Positions 33,505 through 41,852 of a stretch of 64,000 nt of DNA are shown piece by piece. Both the position numbers and the translations under genes were made by a program. The DNA is from Telmatobacter sp. DSM 110680. Lineage in GTDB: Bacteria; Acidobacteriota; Terriglobia; Terriglobales; Acidobacteriaceae. Positions within the stretch are counted from its first letter, which is position 1; every line of letters begins with the position of its first letter. Below the pieces are notes generated by a model. The model worked only from the letters and a program-made list of their open reading frames with translations, was not told where the DNA came from and did not search any database. The DNA lies in the NCBI RefSeq assembly GCF_039994875.1, contig NZ_CP121196.1:4774001-4838000 (forward strand), read 5' to 3'.

Positions 33505-34875
33505 TTATGCCTTCGACTCAAGCTCCGCCAGTATCTGCGGAGCGAGCTGGCTCACACTGCCGGCGCCCAACGTCATGATCATGTCTCCCTCGCGGGCGCC
33601 ACCTGCAACCGCTGCCGCTGCGGCAGCAAAGTCGGGAGCATAATGTGCCGGCGGTGACGTGATCTTCGATGTCAGCAATTCGGCGGTGATGCCGGGAAGC
33701 GGCTCTTCGCTGGCGGCATAGATCGGCAGTACAAATACGCTGTCGGCGTCGATGAATGCTCCGCCAAATTCGTCGAGCAAGTCACGGGTGCGGCTGTAGC
33801 GATGCGGCTGGAAGACTACATGAACGCGTCCATGGCAACATTCACGCGCTGCAGCGAGAGTGGCGCGAATTTCGGTAGGGTGATGGCCGTAGTCGTCGAC
33901 CACGGTGACGCCGCGTGCGTGTCCACGAATCTGAAAACGGCGATCGACGCCGCGAAAACTGGAGATGCCGGCTGCTATTTTTTCAGACTCCAATCCAAGC
34001 TGATGCGCGATGGCGACGGCCGCGGTGGCATTGAGCGCATTGTGACGGCCGGGGACATGCAGTTCAAACGAACCAAGCTTACCGGTGGGCGCGTGAACCT
34101 GGAAGTGCGAGAAGCAACCTGGGCGCGCCTCGAGAAATTCAAGTCGGTAGTCGGCTTCGGGCGCGGTGCCATAGGTGAATACGCGCCGATGCACCTGGGG
34201 CAGAATCGCTGCGAGAGTCGCATTATCAATGCACGCCGTCACCGCGCCGTAGAAGGGAACCTTGTCCATGAAGGCGAGGTAAGCCTGCTCCACGTCGGCC
34301 ATATCGCGATAGCAGTCCATGTGCTCGCGGTCAAGATTGGTAACGACGGCGAGAATGGGCGGCAGTTTCAGAAATGAGCGATCGCTCTCATCAGCTTCCG
34401 CAACGAGATATTGTGTAGTGCCGAGTTTGGCGTTGGAGCCGAGCGCGTCAACGCGACCGCCTACGACGACTGTTGGATCAAGGCCGCCGGCAGCAAGCAC
34501 CGAAGCGACCATCGATGTCGTTGTTGTTTTTCCGTGCATGCCGGCGATGGCGATGCCGTACTTCAGGCGCATCAACTCGGCCAGCATCTCGGCACGCTGA
34601 ATCACCGGAATCTTCGAGGCGCGGGCCTCCACTACTTCTGGATTGGTCGGCGAGACTGCCGAACTGGTGACGACAACGGTAGCACCGACGACGTTGGCGG
34701 CCTTGTGCCCTTCATAAATCGTTGCGCCCAGCTGGGCGAGACGATCGGTGACCTGGCCGCGGCGAAGATCGGAGCCGGAGACCTGAAAGCCCATGTTCAG
34801 CAGGATCTCGGCAATGCCGCTCATGCCGATACCGCCGATACCGATGAAGTGCGCGTGCTGTGAAGTGACAAACAT
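33505..34875 (-). CDS. murC: UDP-N-acetylmuramate--L-alanine ligase MurC
   Basis: 456 residues. N-terminal UDP-binding Rossmann domain (HFIGIGGIGMSGIAEIL), central ATP-binding domain with AIAGMHGKTTTTS (residues about 110-121), and the C-terminal ligase domain with RRFQIRGHARGVTVVDDYGHHPTEI and FQPHRYSRTRDL. MurC adds L-Ala to UDP-MurNAc, the first amino acid of the peptide stem. In most dcw clusters it directly precedes ftsQ (or murB/ddl); here GH30 and a peptidase gene come between. Confidence 0.97.
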   Translation of the reverse strand: MFVTSQHAHFIGIGGIGMSGIAEILLNMGFQVSGSDLRRGQVTDRLAQLGATIYEGHKAANVVGATVVVTSSAVSPTNPEVVEARASKIPVIQRAEMLAELMRLKYGIAIAGMHGKTTTTSMVASVLAAGGLDPTVVVGGRVDALGSNAKLGTTQYLVAEADESDRSFLKLPPILAVVTNLDREHMDCYRDMADVEQAYLAFMDKVPFYGAVTACIDNATLAAILPQVHRRVFTYGTAPEADYRLEFLEARPGCFSHFQVHAPTGKLGSFELHVPGRHNALNATAAVAIAHQLGLESEKIAAGISSFRGVDRRFQIRGHARGVTVVDDYGHHPTEIRATLAAARECCHGRVHVVFQPHRYSRTRDLLDEFGGAFIDADSVFVLPIYAASEEPLPGITAELLTSKITSPPAHYAPDFAAAAAAVAGGAREGDMIMTLGAGSVSQLAPQILAELESKA

Positions 34876-34958
34876 TTAGACGAAGCTTCAGGTTAGCATC
34901 CGGCGTCGGCACTCAGTTCCAAGCCGATCATTTCAATCCTCAGTTGGAGCCGAGCGAA

Positions 34959-37379
34959 TCAATAAAGCAGATATTTTGCGCGAACCGTCTGAAAGCGATC
35001 CAGCGAAGGACGCCAGTCATCGGCGATGCGCCGGGGGTCTTCGGCGTTGATAAGAGCGTCGAGTGCTGCCTTGTTGACCATGAGCGTGTCGAGTCCTGCG
35101 AGTTTGTACTGATCGGGATAGAGTTTGTGCAGTGCGGCTGCGATTTCTAAGCCCATTCCCGGCGCATCGAGCGCATTGCGGTCGGTGACAATGATGTTCA
35201 CCCCACCACATCCTTGCCCGGCATAAACAGAACTCGACGGCGAGAATGTGACTGGAATGAAGCGAACGCCGCCGACTTGGCGCGCGTTCAGATAGCGAGA
35301 GAGATCCGCGGGAACAATCCAGGGCGCACCGACAACCTCGAAGGGCGTGTCAGTTCCGCGTCCTACAGAAATATTTGTGGTCTCGATCATGCCGATGCCG
35401 GGATAGAGCGTGGCCGCCGTCAGACTTCGCATGTTAGGTGAGGGATTAATCCACTCATTGCCGGTGGAATCGAACCAGTCGCCGCGTTGCCAACCTTGCA
35501 TTGAAACAACAGTCAGTTTCGCGTTGATAGCGCGTTCGACATTGAACATGCGCGCCAGTTCCCCCATGGTCATACCGTGACGGATGGGCGTTTGACCGTA
35601 GCTCACAAACGATTCGCGGCCCGCGTCGGCAACGGGGCCCTGCACAAATGCGCCTGTAAGCGGATTGGGGCGATCGAGGATAACGATGGGCTTGCCAGCC
35701 TTTGCGGCAGATTCGAGAAAGAAGCCCATCGTAGTTTCGTAGGTGTAGAAGCGCACGCCCACGTCGGCGATGTCGTAGACGATGACGTCGAGACCGGCGA
35801 GAACAGCGGGATCAGGCCGTCGCTGTACATCGGTTTCACCGTAGACGCTGTAGACCGGCGTGCCGGTGGCGGAGTCGCGTGCGTTGCCTATGGTGGTTGT
35901 GTCGAGTTTGCCCTCGATACCATGCTCGGGGCTGAAGATGGCGGCAAGTCGGAGGCCGGGCACGTGCGCGAGTAAGTCCGCAGTGCGCTGGCCATGCGCA
36001 TCGATCCCAGTTTGGTTGGTTACGAGTCCGATGCGGACCGGGTGCGCAGGATCGGGATGAAGTTCGCTGAAGTTGTCGGCCTCAAGTACATCGATGCCAG
36101 CTTTTACATCGCCATTGCGATGTTCAAAGCGTCGCGCCGCCATCAGCGATTCGTTGTAGCCGGTGATGCGAGCGAGGCGCAGCTTCTGGGCTTCAGAGGG
36201 TGTGAGCGCGAGACCCTGAACAACGGCGGTGGCGACGCGCGAACGCAGCGACACCGTCGATCCGCCGCCGCGCGGATGGACGGCGTTGGTGAGCAGAATG
36301 ATATAGGTGTCTGTAACCGGATCCATCCAGATGGACGTGCCCGTAAATCCTGTGTGCCCGAATGACCCGACAGGCAGCAGTTCGCCGCGATTGGACGAGA
36401 AGGGCGAATCGATGTCCCATCCCAACCCGCGCAGGCTCGCGGAATTAGCGGGCTGTTGCGGCGTAGACATCTTCTCAATGCTCTCGCGGCTCAGTACTCG
36501 CGATCCATGAAGCATTTCTTCCGCAAAGATGGCAAGATCGTCGGCAGTGGAGAACAGGCCTGCGTGGCCGGCGACTCTGCCCATCCGTCTTGCTGTGGGA
36601 TCGTGCACTACTCCTCGCAGCATCACGCCGTTCTCGTCGTATTGCGTTGGCGCGATGGCAGGCTTCCACGTGTCGGGAGGCAAAAAACGCGTGTGCTTCA
36701 TCCCCAGAGGTACAAAGACATTCCGGTCGGCGAACTCGTTCAACGTGAGACCGGAGACCTTTTCGACGATGAACCCGAGTACTTCAAAGTTGATGTCGCT
36801 GTAGACGAACTGGCTGCCAGGAGGATTGGCGGGCGTCTGCTGCATTGCCATCGTGAACGCGGTATCGCGACCTTGCCAGGATGCTTTCAGATCCAGATCG
36901 GGGGCGAGGCCAGAGTAGTGAGTGAATAGCTCCCGCACTGTAATGTCCTGTTTGCCGTTCTGCGCAAACTCGGGCAGATATTTCGCTACCGGATCGTTCA
37001 ACCGCACGCGGCCGTCCTGCACAAGTTTCATCATTGACGTCGTCGTCGCGATGCACTTGGTAAGCGAAGCAAGATCGAAGATGGTGCCCGCCGTCATCGG
37101 CTCGCGCGATGGTTCAAGCGAACGAAAGCCAAGCGCCTTGCGATAAAGGATGCGGTGATTGTGTCCGATCAGTAGCACGGCGCCAGGAATCTCGTGGTCT
37201 GCGACAGACTTTTCAATGATCGGGTCAAGGACCTGATTGAGCGCCGAGTGCAGCTTTGGCGGTTCGGATTTGGAACGATGGGTGGCGGAGACACGCTGCG
37301 CTATGGCGGACGAAAACACACAGAAAAATAGGAAGGATGCAAGGATTGGCAGACGGTATGATTTTTGAAATTGAGCCAC
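34959..37379 (-). CDS. Serine hydrolase (PBP4-like) fused to NamZ/DUF1343 exo-muramidase
   Basis: 806 residues. Signal region (RLPILASFLFFCVFSSAIA), then a serine beta-lactamase/esterase domain with the ASLTK nucleophile (Ser105, Lys108) and THYSG as the second motif, ending near residue 420. From about 430 comes a DUF1343 domain (VRIGLVTNQTGID, FSPEHGIEG, VVYDIADVGVRFYTY), the family that includes the exo-beta-N-acetylmuramidase NamZ (GH171), with the Tyr/Asp-rich pattern and SPNMRSLTAATLYPGIGMIE. The fusion suggests cell-wall muropeptide turnover in the periplasm. The start is GTG. It lies directly upstream of murC on the same strand. Confidence 0.88.
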   Translation of the reverse strand: MAQFQKSYRLPILASFLFFCVFSSAIAQRVSATHRSKSEPPKLHSALNQVLDPIIEKSVADHEIPGAVLLIGHNHRILYRKALGFRSLEPSREPMTAGTIFDLASLTKCIATTTSMMKLVQDGRVRLNDPVAKYLPEFAQNGKQDITVRELFTHYSGLAPDLDLKASWQGRDTAFTMAMQQTPANPPGSQFVYSDINFEVLGFIVEKVSGLTLNEFADRNVFVPLGMKHTRFLPPDTWKPAIAPTQYDENGVMLRGVVHDPTARRMGRVAGHAGLFSTADDLAIFAEEMLHGSRVLSRESIEKMSTPQQPANSASLRGLGWDIDSPFSSNRGELLPVGSFGHTGFTGTSIWMDPVTDTYIILLTNAVHPRGGGSTVSLRSRVATAVVQGLALTPSEAQKLRLARITGYNESLMAARRFEHRNGDVKAGIDVLEADNFSELHPDPAHPVRIGLVTNQTGIDAHGQRTADLLAHVPGLRLAAIFSPEHGIEGKLDTTTIGNARDSATGTPVYSVYGETDVQRRPDPAVLAGLDVIVYDIADVGVRFYTYETTMGFFLESAAKAGKPIVILDRPNPLTGAFVQGPVADAGRESFVSYGQTPIRHGMTMGELARMFNVERAINAKLTVVSMQGWQRGDWFDSTGNEWINPSPNMRSLTAATLYPGIGMIETTNISVGRGTDTPFEVVGAPWIVPADLSRYLNARQVGGVRFIPVTFSPSSSVYAGQGCGGVNIIVTDRNALDAPGMGLEIAAALHKLYPDQYKLAGLDTLMVNKAALDALINAEDPRRIADDWRPSLDRFQTVRAKYLLY

Positions 37380-37721
37380 GGAGACCCCGGGGTGAATATC
37401 AGTGCCAGTTATAACAGCACCCCCATGCCTTCACAGCGAACGACTTTTTTGCGGCAAAGATCTTTTGTTAAGTGCGGCAAACTCTGGGCTTACGCTTAAT
37501 CGATAACTGGAATTCGCCATAAAGCTCCGCCAACTCTCTAAGTGCAAGAATATTTGTTGCAACGAATAACATGCCTGGCGCGTCCATTCATCAGGTTCCT
37601 GCGGTTCCCCGGTTATTACCTGCTTACAGCGCCCAAACCCGGCTTACGGAGTTTTTCGGCGACGATCTCAACCCTAAAGCCCGCTGCGAAAGTCTCGGGC
37701 TGAGATATGAAAGGATTTTGA
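37380..37721. other. Divergent intergenic region before yceI
   Basis: 340 bp shared by the leftward NamZ-fusion gene and the rightward yceI gene. Apart from the palindrome listed separately I see no gene or structured RNA. Confidence 0.5.
37551..37568. promoter_or_regulatory. Candidate MarR-family operator
   Basis: TATTTGTTGCAACGAATA is an 18-bp palindrome with one mismatched pair around a perfect GTTGCAAC core. It lies about 155 bp before yceI. The gene after yceI encodes a MarR regulator, and MarR dimers bind such A/T-flanked palindromes, so it is a good candidate for autoregulation of the pair. Confidence 0.5.
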
Positions 37722-38303
37722 ATGATGAAGCGTTTGGCAGTGACACTTGGCATGTTGGCGATGGCGGCTCCGATGATCGCTGTTGCTCAGACTTCCACCT
37801 GGACCCCCGACAAGGCGCATAGCGAGGTCGATTTCAGCATTCTTCACATGAGCCTCTCCAAGGTGCATGGCCGCTTTGGCATCAGCGGCGGGCAGATCCA
37901 GTGGAATGAGGCGGACGTCACCAAGTCCACGGTGACCGTAACCATTGACGTCAACACGGTAGACACCGGCGTGAGCGGGCGCGACGCGGATCTGAAGAGC
38001 GCGGGCATGTTTGACGTTGCACAGTTCCCCACCGCGACCTTCACGAGCACCAGCGTGGCCAAGACCGCAAACGGTCTCACCGTGAACGGCAACCTGACAT
38101 TGCACGGCGTGACCAAGCCGGTGGTGCTGCAGGTTGAGGGGCCCATGGGACCAGTCCCGGGAATGGATAAAAAGCCGCACGCAGGTTTCTCCGCGACAAC
38201 CACGATTAGCCGCACTGCTTTTGGCATTGGAACGAAGTATCCGACGGCTGTACTCGGAGATGATGTGCCGTTGAGTATCGAATTGGATGTCGCGAAGCAG
38301 TAA
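37722..38303 (+). CDS. yceI: YceI-family periplasmic protein
   Basis: 193 residues with a signal peptide (MMKRLAVTLGMLAMAAPMIAVAQ). Lipocalin-like YceI beta-barrel: WTPDKAHSEVDFSILHM, VHGRFGISGGQIQW, DVNTVDTGVSGRDADLKS, GNLTLHGVTKPVVL, and the terminal EL strand. YceI proteins bind isoprenoid-type lipids; their precise role is unclear. AAAGG seven bases upstream supports the ATG. The MarR gene begins 83 bp later on the same strand. Confidence 0.92.
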   Translation: MMKRLAVTLGMLAMAAPMIAVAQTSTWTPDKAHSEVDFSILHMSLSKVHGRFGISGGQIQWNEADVTKSTVTVTIDVNTVDTGVSGRDADLKSAGMFDVAQFPTATFTSTSVAKTANGLTVNGNLTLHGVTKPVVLQVEGPMGPVPGMDKKPHAGFSATTTISRTAFGIGTKYPTAVLGDDVPLSIELDVAKQ

Positions 38304-38385
38304 CCACAAGCCGGCCCCGAGTCGCCAGCTCCAGAAAATCAACCGAAGCACGTCAGCGAGCGGAACAGCGCGCTGAAGGATCGAC

Positions 38386-38922
38386 ATGGCAGGTTTGAAA
38401 CGCGAAATCGCACAGGAGCGCCCATTCTCAAGCAAAGAAGAAGAGGCGTTCCTGAACCTGCTGCGTACTTCCGATTGCCTTCATCGGGCTTTCCAGCGTG
38501 GAACGCGGCAGTGGGGTGTTACCTCTACTCAATACAACGTGCTGCGAATCTTGCGCGGAGCTCAACCGCAGGGTCTGACGTGCACAGCAATCGGCGATCG
38601 CATGATCACGGCGGAGCCGGACATCACCCGCCTGCTGGCGCGCATGAAGGTGCTGAAGCTGATAAAGCAGCAGCGCGACAAACGCGACCGGCGCGTGGTG
38701 TGGACGCAGATCTCAACGGCAGGATTGGAACTCTTGGAAAAGATGGATGCGGAGATAACCTGGATGCCGCGCGAGTTACTGGGACACCTGAATCCCAAAG
38801 AACTCGACCAACTGATTCGGCTTCTGGAACTGGCGCGGAAGAATTTCACCGGCGCGCAGGAACCCGTGAGTTGCACTGGCGAACGGTGCGACGTGGCAGA
38901 AACGGGCGAAAACAGCCACTAA
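38386..38922 (+). CDS. MarR-family transcriptional regulator
   Basis: 178 residues. The winged helix has TQYNVLRILRGAQPQGLTCTAIGDRM (helices 2-3), PDITRLLARMKVLKLI (recognition helix) and QQRDKRDRRVVWTQIST (wing), followed by the dimerisation helix LLEKMDAEITWMPRELLGHL. The C-terminal tail has CTGERCD, two Cys that might sense oxidation. AAGG six bases upstream supports the ATG. It follows yceI, and the palindrome at 37551 is a candidate target. Confidence 0.93.
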   Translation: MAGLKREIAQERPFSSKEEEAFLNLLRTSDCLHRAFQRGTRQWGVTSTQYNVLRILRGAQPQGLTCTAIGDRMITAEPDITRLLARMKVLKLIKQQRDKRDRRVVWTQISTAGLELLEKMDAEITWMPRELLGHLNPKELDQLIRLLELARKNFTGAQEPVSCTGERCDVAETGENSH

Positions 38923-38928
38923 AAACTT

Positions 38929-38952
38929 CGGCGCCGCCCGCGGGCAGCGCCG
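38929..38952. terminator. GC-rich hairpin between convergent genes
   Basis: A 12-bp inverted repeat (CGGCGCCGCCCG / CGGGCAGCGCCG) with one mismatch lies 6 bp after the MarR stop and 26 bp before the stop of the convergent regulator. It has little loop and no T-run, so termination is plausible but unproved. Confidence 0.5.
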
Positions 38953-38977
38953 TTGTCGATGAATCGATGTCTGCGAA

Positions 38978-39724
38978 TCAGCGGGCAACAATCTTTTGCG
39001 CGACAATGACCTCGTCGGCATCGGATTTGATGATCTTGTTGTGCAGGCAGTAGAGGGCAAGTTCGAGACGGTCTGAAACTCCCAGTTTGTCGTAAATCTT
39101 GCGCAGATAGTTCTTGATGACCTGTTCGGTTGTCCCGAGCTGGAAGGCGATCTCCTTGTTGCGCTTGCCCTGCGTAATGCAGGTGATGATCGCGGTTTCC
39201 TTGGGAGATAGCCGTGGCTGAGTGCGCGGACTAACGAGTGCAGCCGCCTGGGCGCGATATGCGTCGATTACCCAGTTCACGGCCTGATTGTCGATCCATG
39301 TCTCACCGGTTGCAATGCGACGCACGCATCGCACCAGCAGATCAGGCGAAATCGACCGTGAAATGATGCCGCGAACGCCGCGTCGATAGAGATCGACGGT
39401 CTGGCTTTCGTCGCTGCCGAGCGCCTGGACGATCAGCTTGACATCGGGGGCTACGCGGAGGACGTCCGGGATAGCGGTCGGTGCACCGGTTAGCAAACCA
39501 CCTTCGATAAGAACGACGTCGGCGGGGTGACGTTCGAGCGCTGAACGAAGGTTTTCCAACGAGTCGGCTTGTGCAACGACGCGGATATCGTCTTCGAGCG
39601 CGAAGATTTTGCGAATTCCGACGCGGTAGATTGCCTGTGAGTCCGCAAGAATAATGCGAATGGTCCCCGGCTTGATCGGAGCGTCTAGTATTTCGCCATC
39701 AGGTGTTTCGTCGAGAAGTTCCAT
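38978..39724 (-). CDS. LuxR-type regulator with degenerate receiver domain
   Basis: 248 residues. An N-terminal receiver-like domain (RIILADSQAIYRVGIRKIF) precedes a LuxR helix-turn-helix (LSPKETAIITCITQGKRNKEIAFQLGTTEQVIKNYLRKIYDKLGV). In place of the phospho-acceptor Asp stands Glu (VVLIEGG, Glu74), and the conserved Thr and Lys of active receivers are replaced (VQAL, IISR). It is therefore unlikely to be phosphorylated in the normal way and may be constitutively active or bind another signal. No histidine kinase is adjacent; the next gene upstream is a PilZ protein on the same strand. Confidence 0.9.
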   Translation of the reverse strand: MELLDETPDGEILDAPIKPGTIRIILADSQAIYRVGIRKIFALEDDIRVVAQADSLENLRSALERHPADVVLIEGGLLTGAPTAIPDVLRVAPDVKLIVQALGSDESQTVDLYRRGVRGIISRSISPDLLVRCVRRIATGETWIDNQAVNWVIDAYRAQAAALVSPRTQPRLSPKETAIITCITQGKRNKEIAFQLGTTEQVIKNYLRKIYDKLGVSDRLELALYCLHNKIIKSDADEVIVAQKIVAR

Positions 39725-39754
39725 AAGTGGCTGCTGCAGCCGTCAATTCAGCGC

Positions 39755-40123
39755 TTACTGCTCCACGAAATGATACTCATCGATAGTGGCAGCAGCCTGA
39801 TATTGACTTTGGCTTATGGAGCAGCGTACCACACGTCCACGACAGTGAACTAACACATCCTGGGGAGTGCCGAGCACACTTCCGGGCATGCGCAAATGGA
39901 AATCGAGTTCCTCGCCAACGGCAAGCGGACCGGTAAGTTCAAGCAAAACACCGTTCGCTGATACGTTGCGGGTAACGGCGGGATGGTCATGGAGTTTGTC
40001 GTCAGCCATCTCGACGGGCAAGGAGAGCGGAAAACGTACCGCGCAACGAACTTCTTTCAGGAAATTGCCGCGGCCAGTTTGGCTCATTTCTTCGGGTGCG
40101 TCTGTTTTGGAGATCTCCATCAT
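39755..40123 (-). CDS. PilZ-domain protein (c-di-GMP effector candidate)
   Basis: 122 residues. EVRCAVRFPLSLPVEM contains the RxxxR motif and TRNVSANGVLLEL the NxSxxG motif, the two c-di-GMP contacts of PilZ domains; VGEELDFHLRMPG and VHCRGRVVRC follow as expected. The N-terminal 25 residues are acidic and probably flexible. ATG 40123 has AAGGA seven bases before it. Next on the same strand, 30 bp away, is the degenerate-receiver regulator; a shared signalling role is a guess. Confidence 0.82.
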   Translation of the reverse strand: MMEISKTDAPEEMSQTGRGNFLKEVRCAVRFPLSLPVEMADDKLHDHPAVTRNVSANGVLLELTGPLAVGEELDFHLRMPGSVLGTPQDVLVHCRGRVVRCSISQSQYQAAATIDEYHFVEQ

Positions 40124-40296
40124 GCTGATGTCCTTTTCCCGCTTATACGTCCACATGCTGAATGTATACAACTTCTGCAGTAGAACCTAGAGCACGAAAG
40201 TTTAAAAGTAGTAATCGTGTAGGTAACTCTGCCTGGGGAAAACGGCATCAGAGGGCGTGCAGAGAATACCAAAGACGAGCAATTGAACCTAAGCGA

Positions 40297-41556
40297 TCAT
40301 ATATAAAAAGCCGCTGATCCTCCCACCCATTCCTGATTTTTATTGTGGTCGACGCCCATCATCTTTCCGCGTCCCAGACGCACGAGGGACAAGGCTGGAG
40401 TCAGGGCGCCGTCATCGGGCCATATATATAGAATGCGGATCTCCGCCTGAGTGAGCCCAAACGGTGTTTCGATGGTGGGCTCAAATCGCATCCGTTGCTG
40501 CACCAGGTACTCGCCGCGGTCCGCAGGTGGAATTGCCTCAAGACGTTCACGCGACGGTTCAAACTCGATTCCCTTGCCAGCAAACGAAAACAGCGGTTTG
40601 AGCAGAAGCTCTTCGTATCCTGCCGCATCGGGGTGCGCCGGCATGGATACTCCAGCATTTGCGAGAAAGTCGCGTCCGGAGCCGGCGAGGAACTCGTCGA
40701 CGAAGACTGCCGGAGGAACAACTGGGAAGCGCCCGGCCTGTGCCAGCCACGGAATCGAAAACTTGCTGATAAGGAAATACCAGTTGGGGTGCCCGGCCCA
40801 TTCCACATCCCAGGAACGCGAGAGATCGAACGGCAGCCGTATATTACGAGCAATCAGTTCGTCGGCAATGGCCCGATTATAGATACGGTGTATGGGAGTG
40901 AGTTGCCCTGAATGGTTGCGGTAGTACAGCTTGTTACCGCGGGGTTCGAGCAGCGCGATGTCGACCACCGGGATGCCCAGACGCTCCGAGGTTACGTGGA
41001 AGTCCGGGTAGGTCTTCTGGTGGAGCGGGTCCACTTCGGTGAGGACGACGTTCTCCGGGTCGTGCATGCCGAGGATGGTTCGCCGCAGCAGATTCCAATA
41101 GGAAGATTCATTCAGCCCCCCCAGAAAACTGCCGAGCGATGAGGGCAAGTCAAAAGCTTCACGATAGGCCTTGCAAAGTTCCGCTTGATAGGCAAAGACC
41201 GATGGAAAGGCCTGGATTTCGACGAGCCGCGGTACCAGTTCACCTGTCGCGTCGCGGATGAGGGCGAAATCCGCTGTCAGAAAATGCGGGTGGGTTGTCT
41301 GTGACGGCACGTCGAAGCCTGCGGGTATCGCCTTACGAGCGGCAGCCAGATAGTCAGGGTTCGAAATCAGGTATCGAGCCAGTGTTGACCCCTGGTCCGC
41401 CATCTCATCGAGCAATCTTCTGGGAATGAAGATTGGGGTTTCGGCCACTCGAAACTGGATCGGCCCTCCGCATTGGCGATCGAGACGTCCCAGCAGTTCG
41501 GCATACCCCTGAGAAGAGTAAGTTGCGTTGAACGAATTGCGCAGTTCAGGGATCAA
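40297..41556 (-). CDS. ATP-grasp-like protein of unknown substrate
   Basis: About 419 residues. Candidate ATP-grasp features: LLLKPLFSFAGKGIEFEP (Lys plus glycine-rich loop), GEYLVQQRMRFEPTIETP and AEIRILYIWPDDG, near the C-terminus; the N-terminal half has LVEIQAFPSVFAYQ and ENVVLTEVDPLHQKTYPDF. This resembles circularly arranged, glutathione-synthetase-like ligases seen in several soil bacteria. I cannot name the ligase reaction. A TTG at 41556 with AGGAG five bases before it is preferred to the upstream TTG at 41574. It is divergent from the repeat protein. Confidence 0.55.
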   Translation of the reverse strand: MIPELRNSFNATYSSQGYAELLGRLDRQCGGPIQFRVAETPIFIPRRLLDEMADQGSTLARYLISNPDYLAAARKAIPAGFDVPSQTTHPHFLTADFALIRDATGELVPRLVEIQAFPSVFAYQAELCKAYREAFDLPSSLGSFLGGLNESSYWNLLRRTILGMHDPENVVLTEVDPLHQKTYPDFHVTSERLGIPVVDIALLEPRGNKLYYRNHSGQLTPIHRIYNRAIADELIARNIRLPFDLSRSWDVEWAGHPNWYFLISKFSIPWLAQAGRFPVVPPAVFVDEFLAGSGRDFLANAGVSMPAHPDAAGYEELLLKPLFSFAGKGIEFEPSRERLEAIPPADRGEYLVQQRMRFEPTIETPFGLTQAEIRILYIWPDDGALTPALSLVRLGRGKMMGVDHNKNQEWVGGSAAFYI

Positions 41557-41684
41557 TCTATCTCCTGCAATCAATCGCTTTCATCAATCGGCCGTTGAAT
41601 CGAGAGGCTGCAGTCTCCACTGCATGCCACAAGAGGGCTGCGGGAGATTGTATCCGAACGGCGAGAGGCATCAGCAAGGTAACG

Positions 41685-41711
41685 GTAACGTGACCTTTTC
41701 GTCACCGTTAC
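41685..41711. promoter_or_regulatory. Inverted repeat GTAACG-TGAC/GTCACCGTTAC
   Basis: Two arms (GTAACGTGAC and GTCACCGTTAC, one base bulged) separated by CTTTTC in the divergent promoter region. A tandem GGTAACGGTAACG overlaps the left arm. Confidence 0.45.
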
Positions 41712-41723
41712 TCGCCTTTTCCC

Positions 41724-41750
41724 ACTATATAGTACAAGATAACGTTATCT
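41724..41750. promoter_or_regulatory. Two perfect palindromes before the repeat-protein gene
   Basis: ACTATATAGT (41724-41733) and AGATAACGTTATCT (41737-41750) are perfect palindromes three bases apart, about 100 bp before the ATG. The TAACG half of the second is shared with the inverted repeat at 41685, suggesting one DNA-binding protein recognises both. Confidence 0.45.
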
Positions 41751-41852
41751 GGCAATTTATTTTTGTCACTTCAGTACTTTTGTTGTATCGAATTGCACTG
41801 TTTGCGTTAGTCTTCTTGCAGTTTTCGTTGTTAACACTGAGGAAATTCCAAA

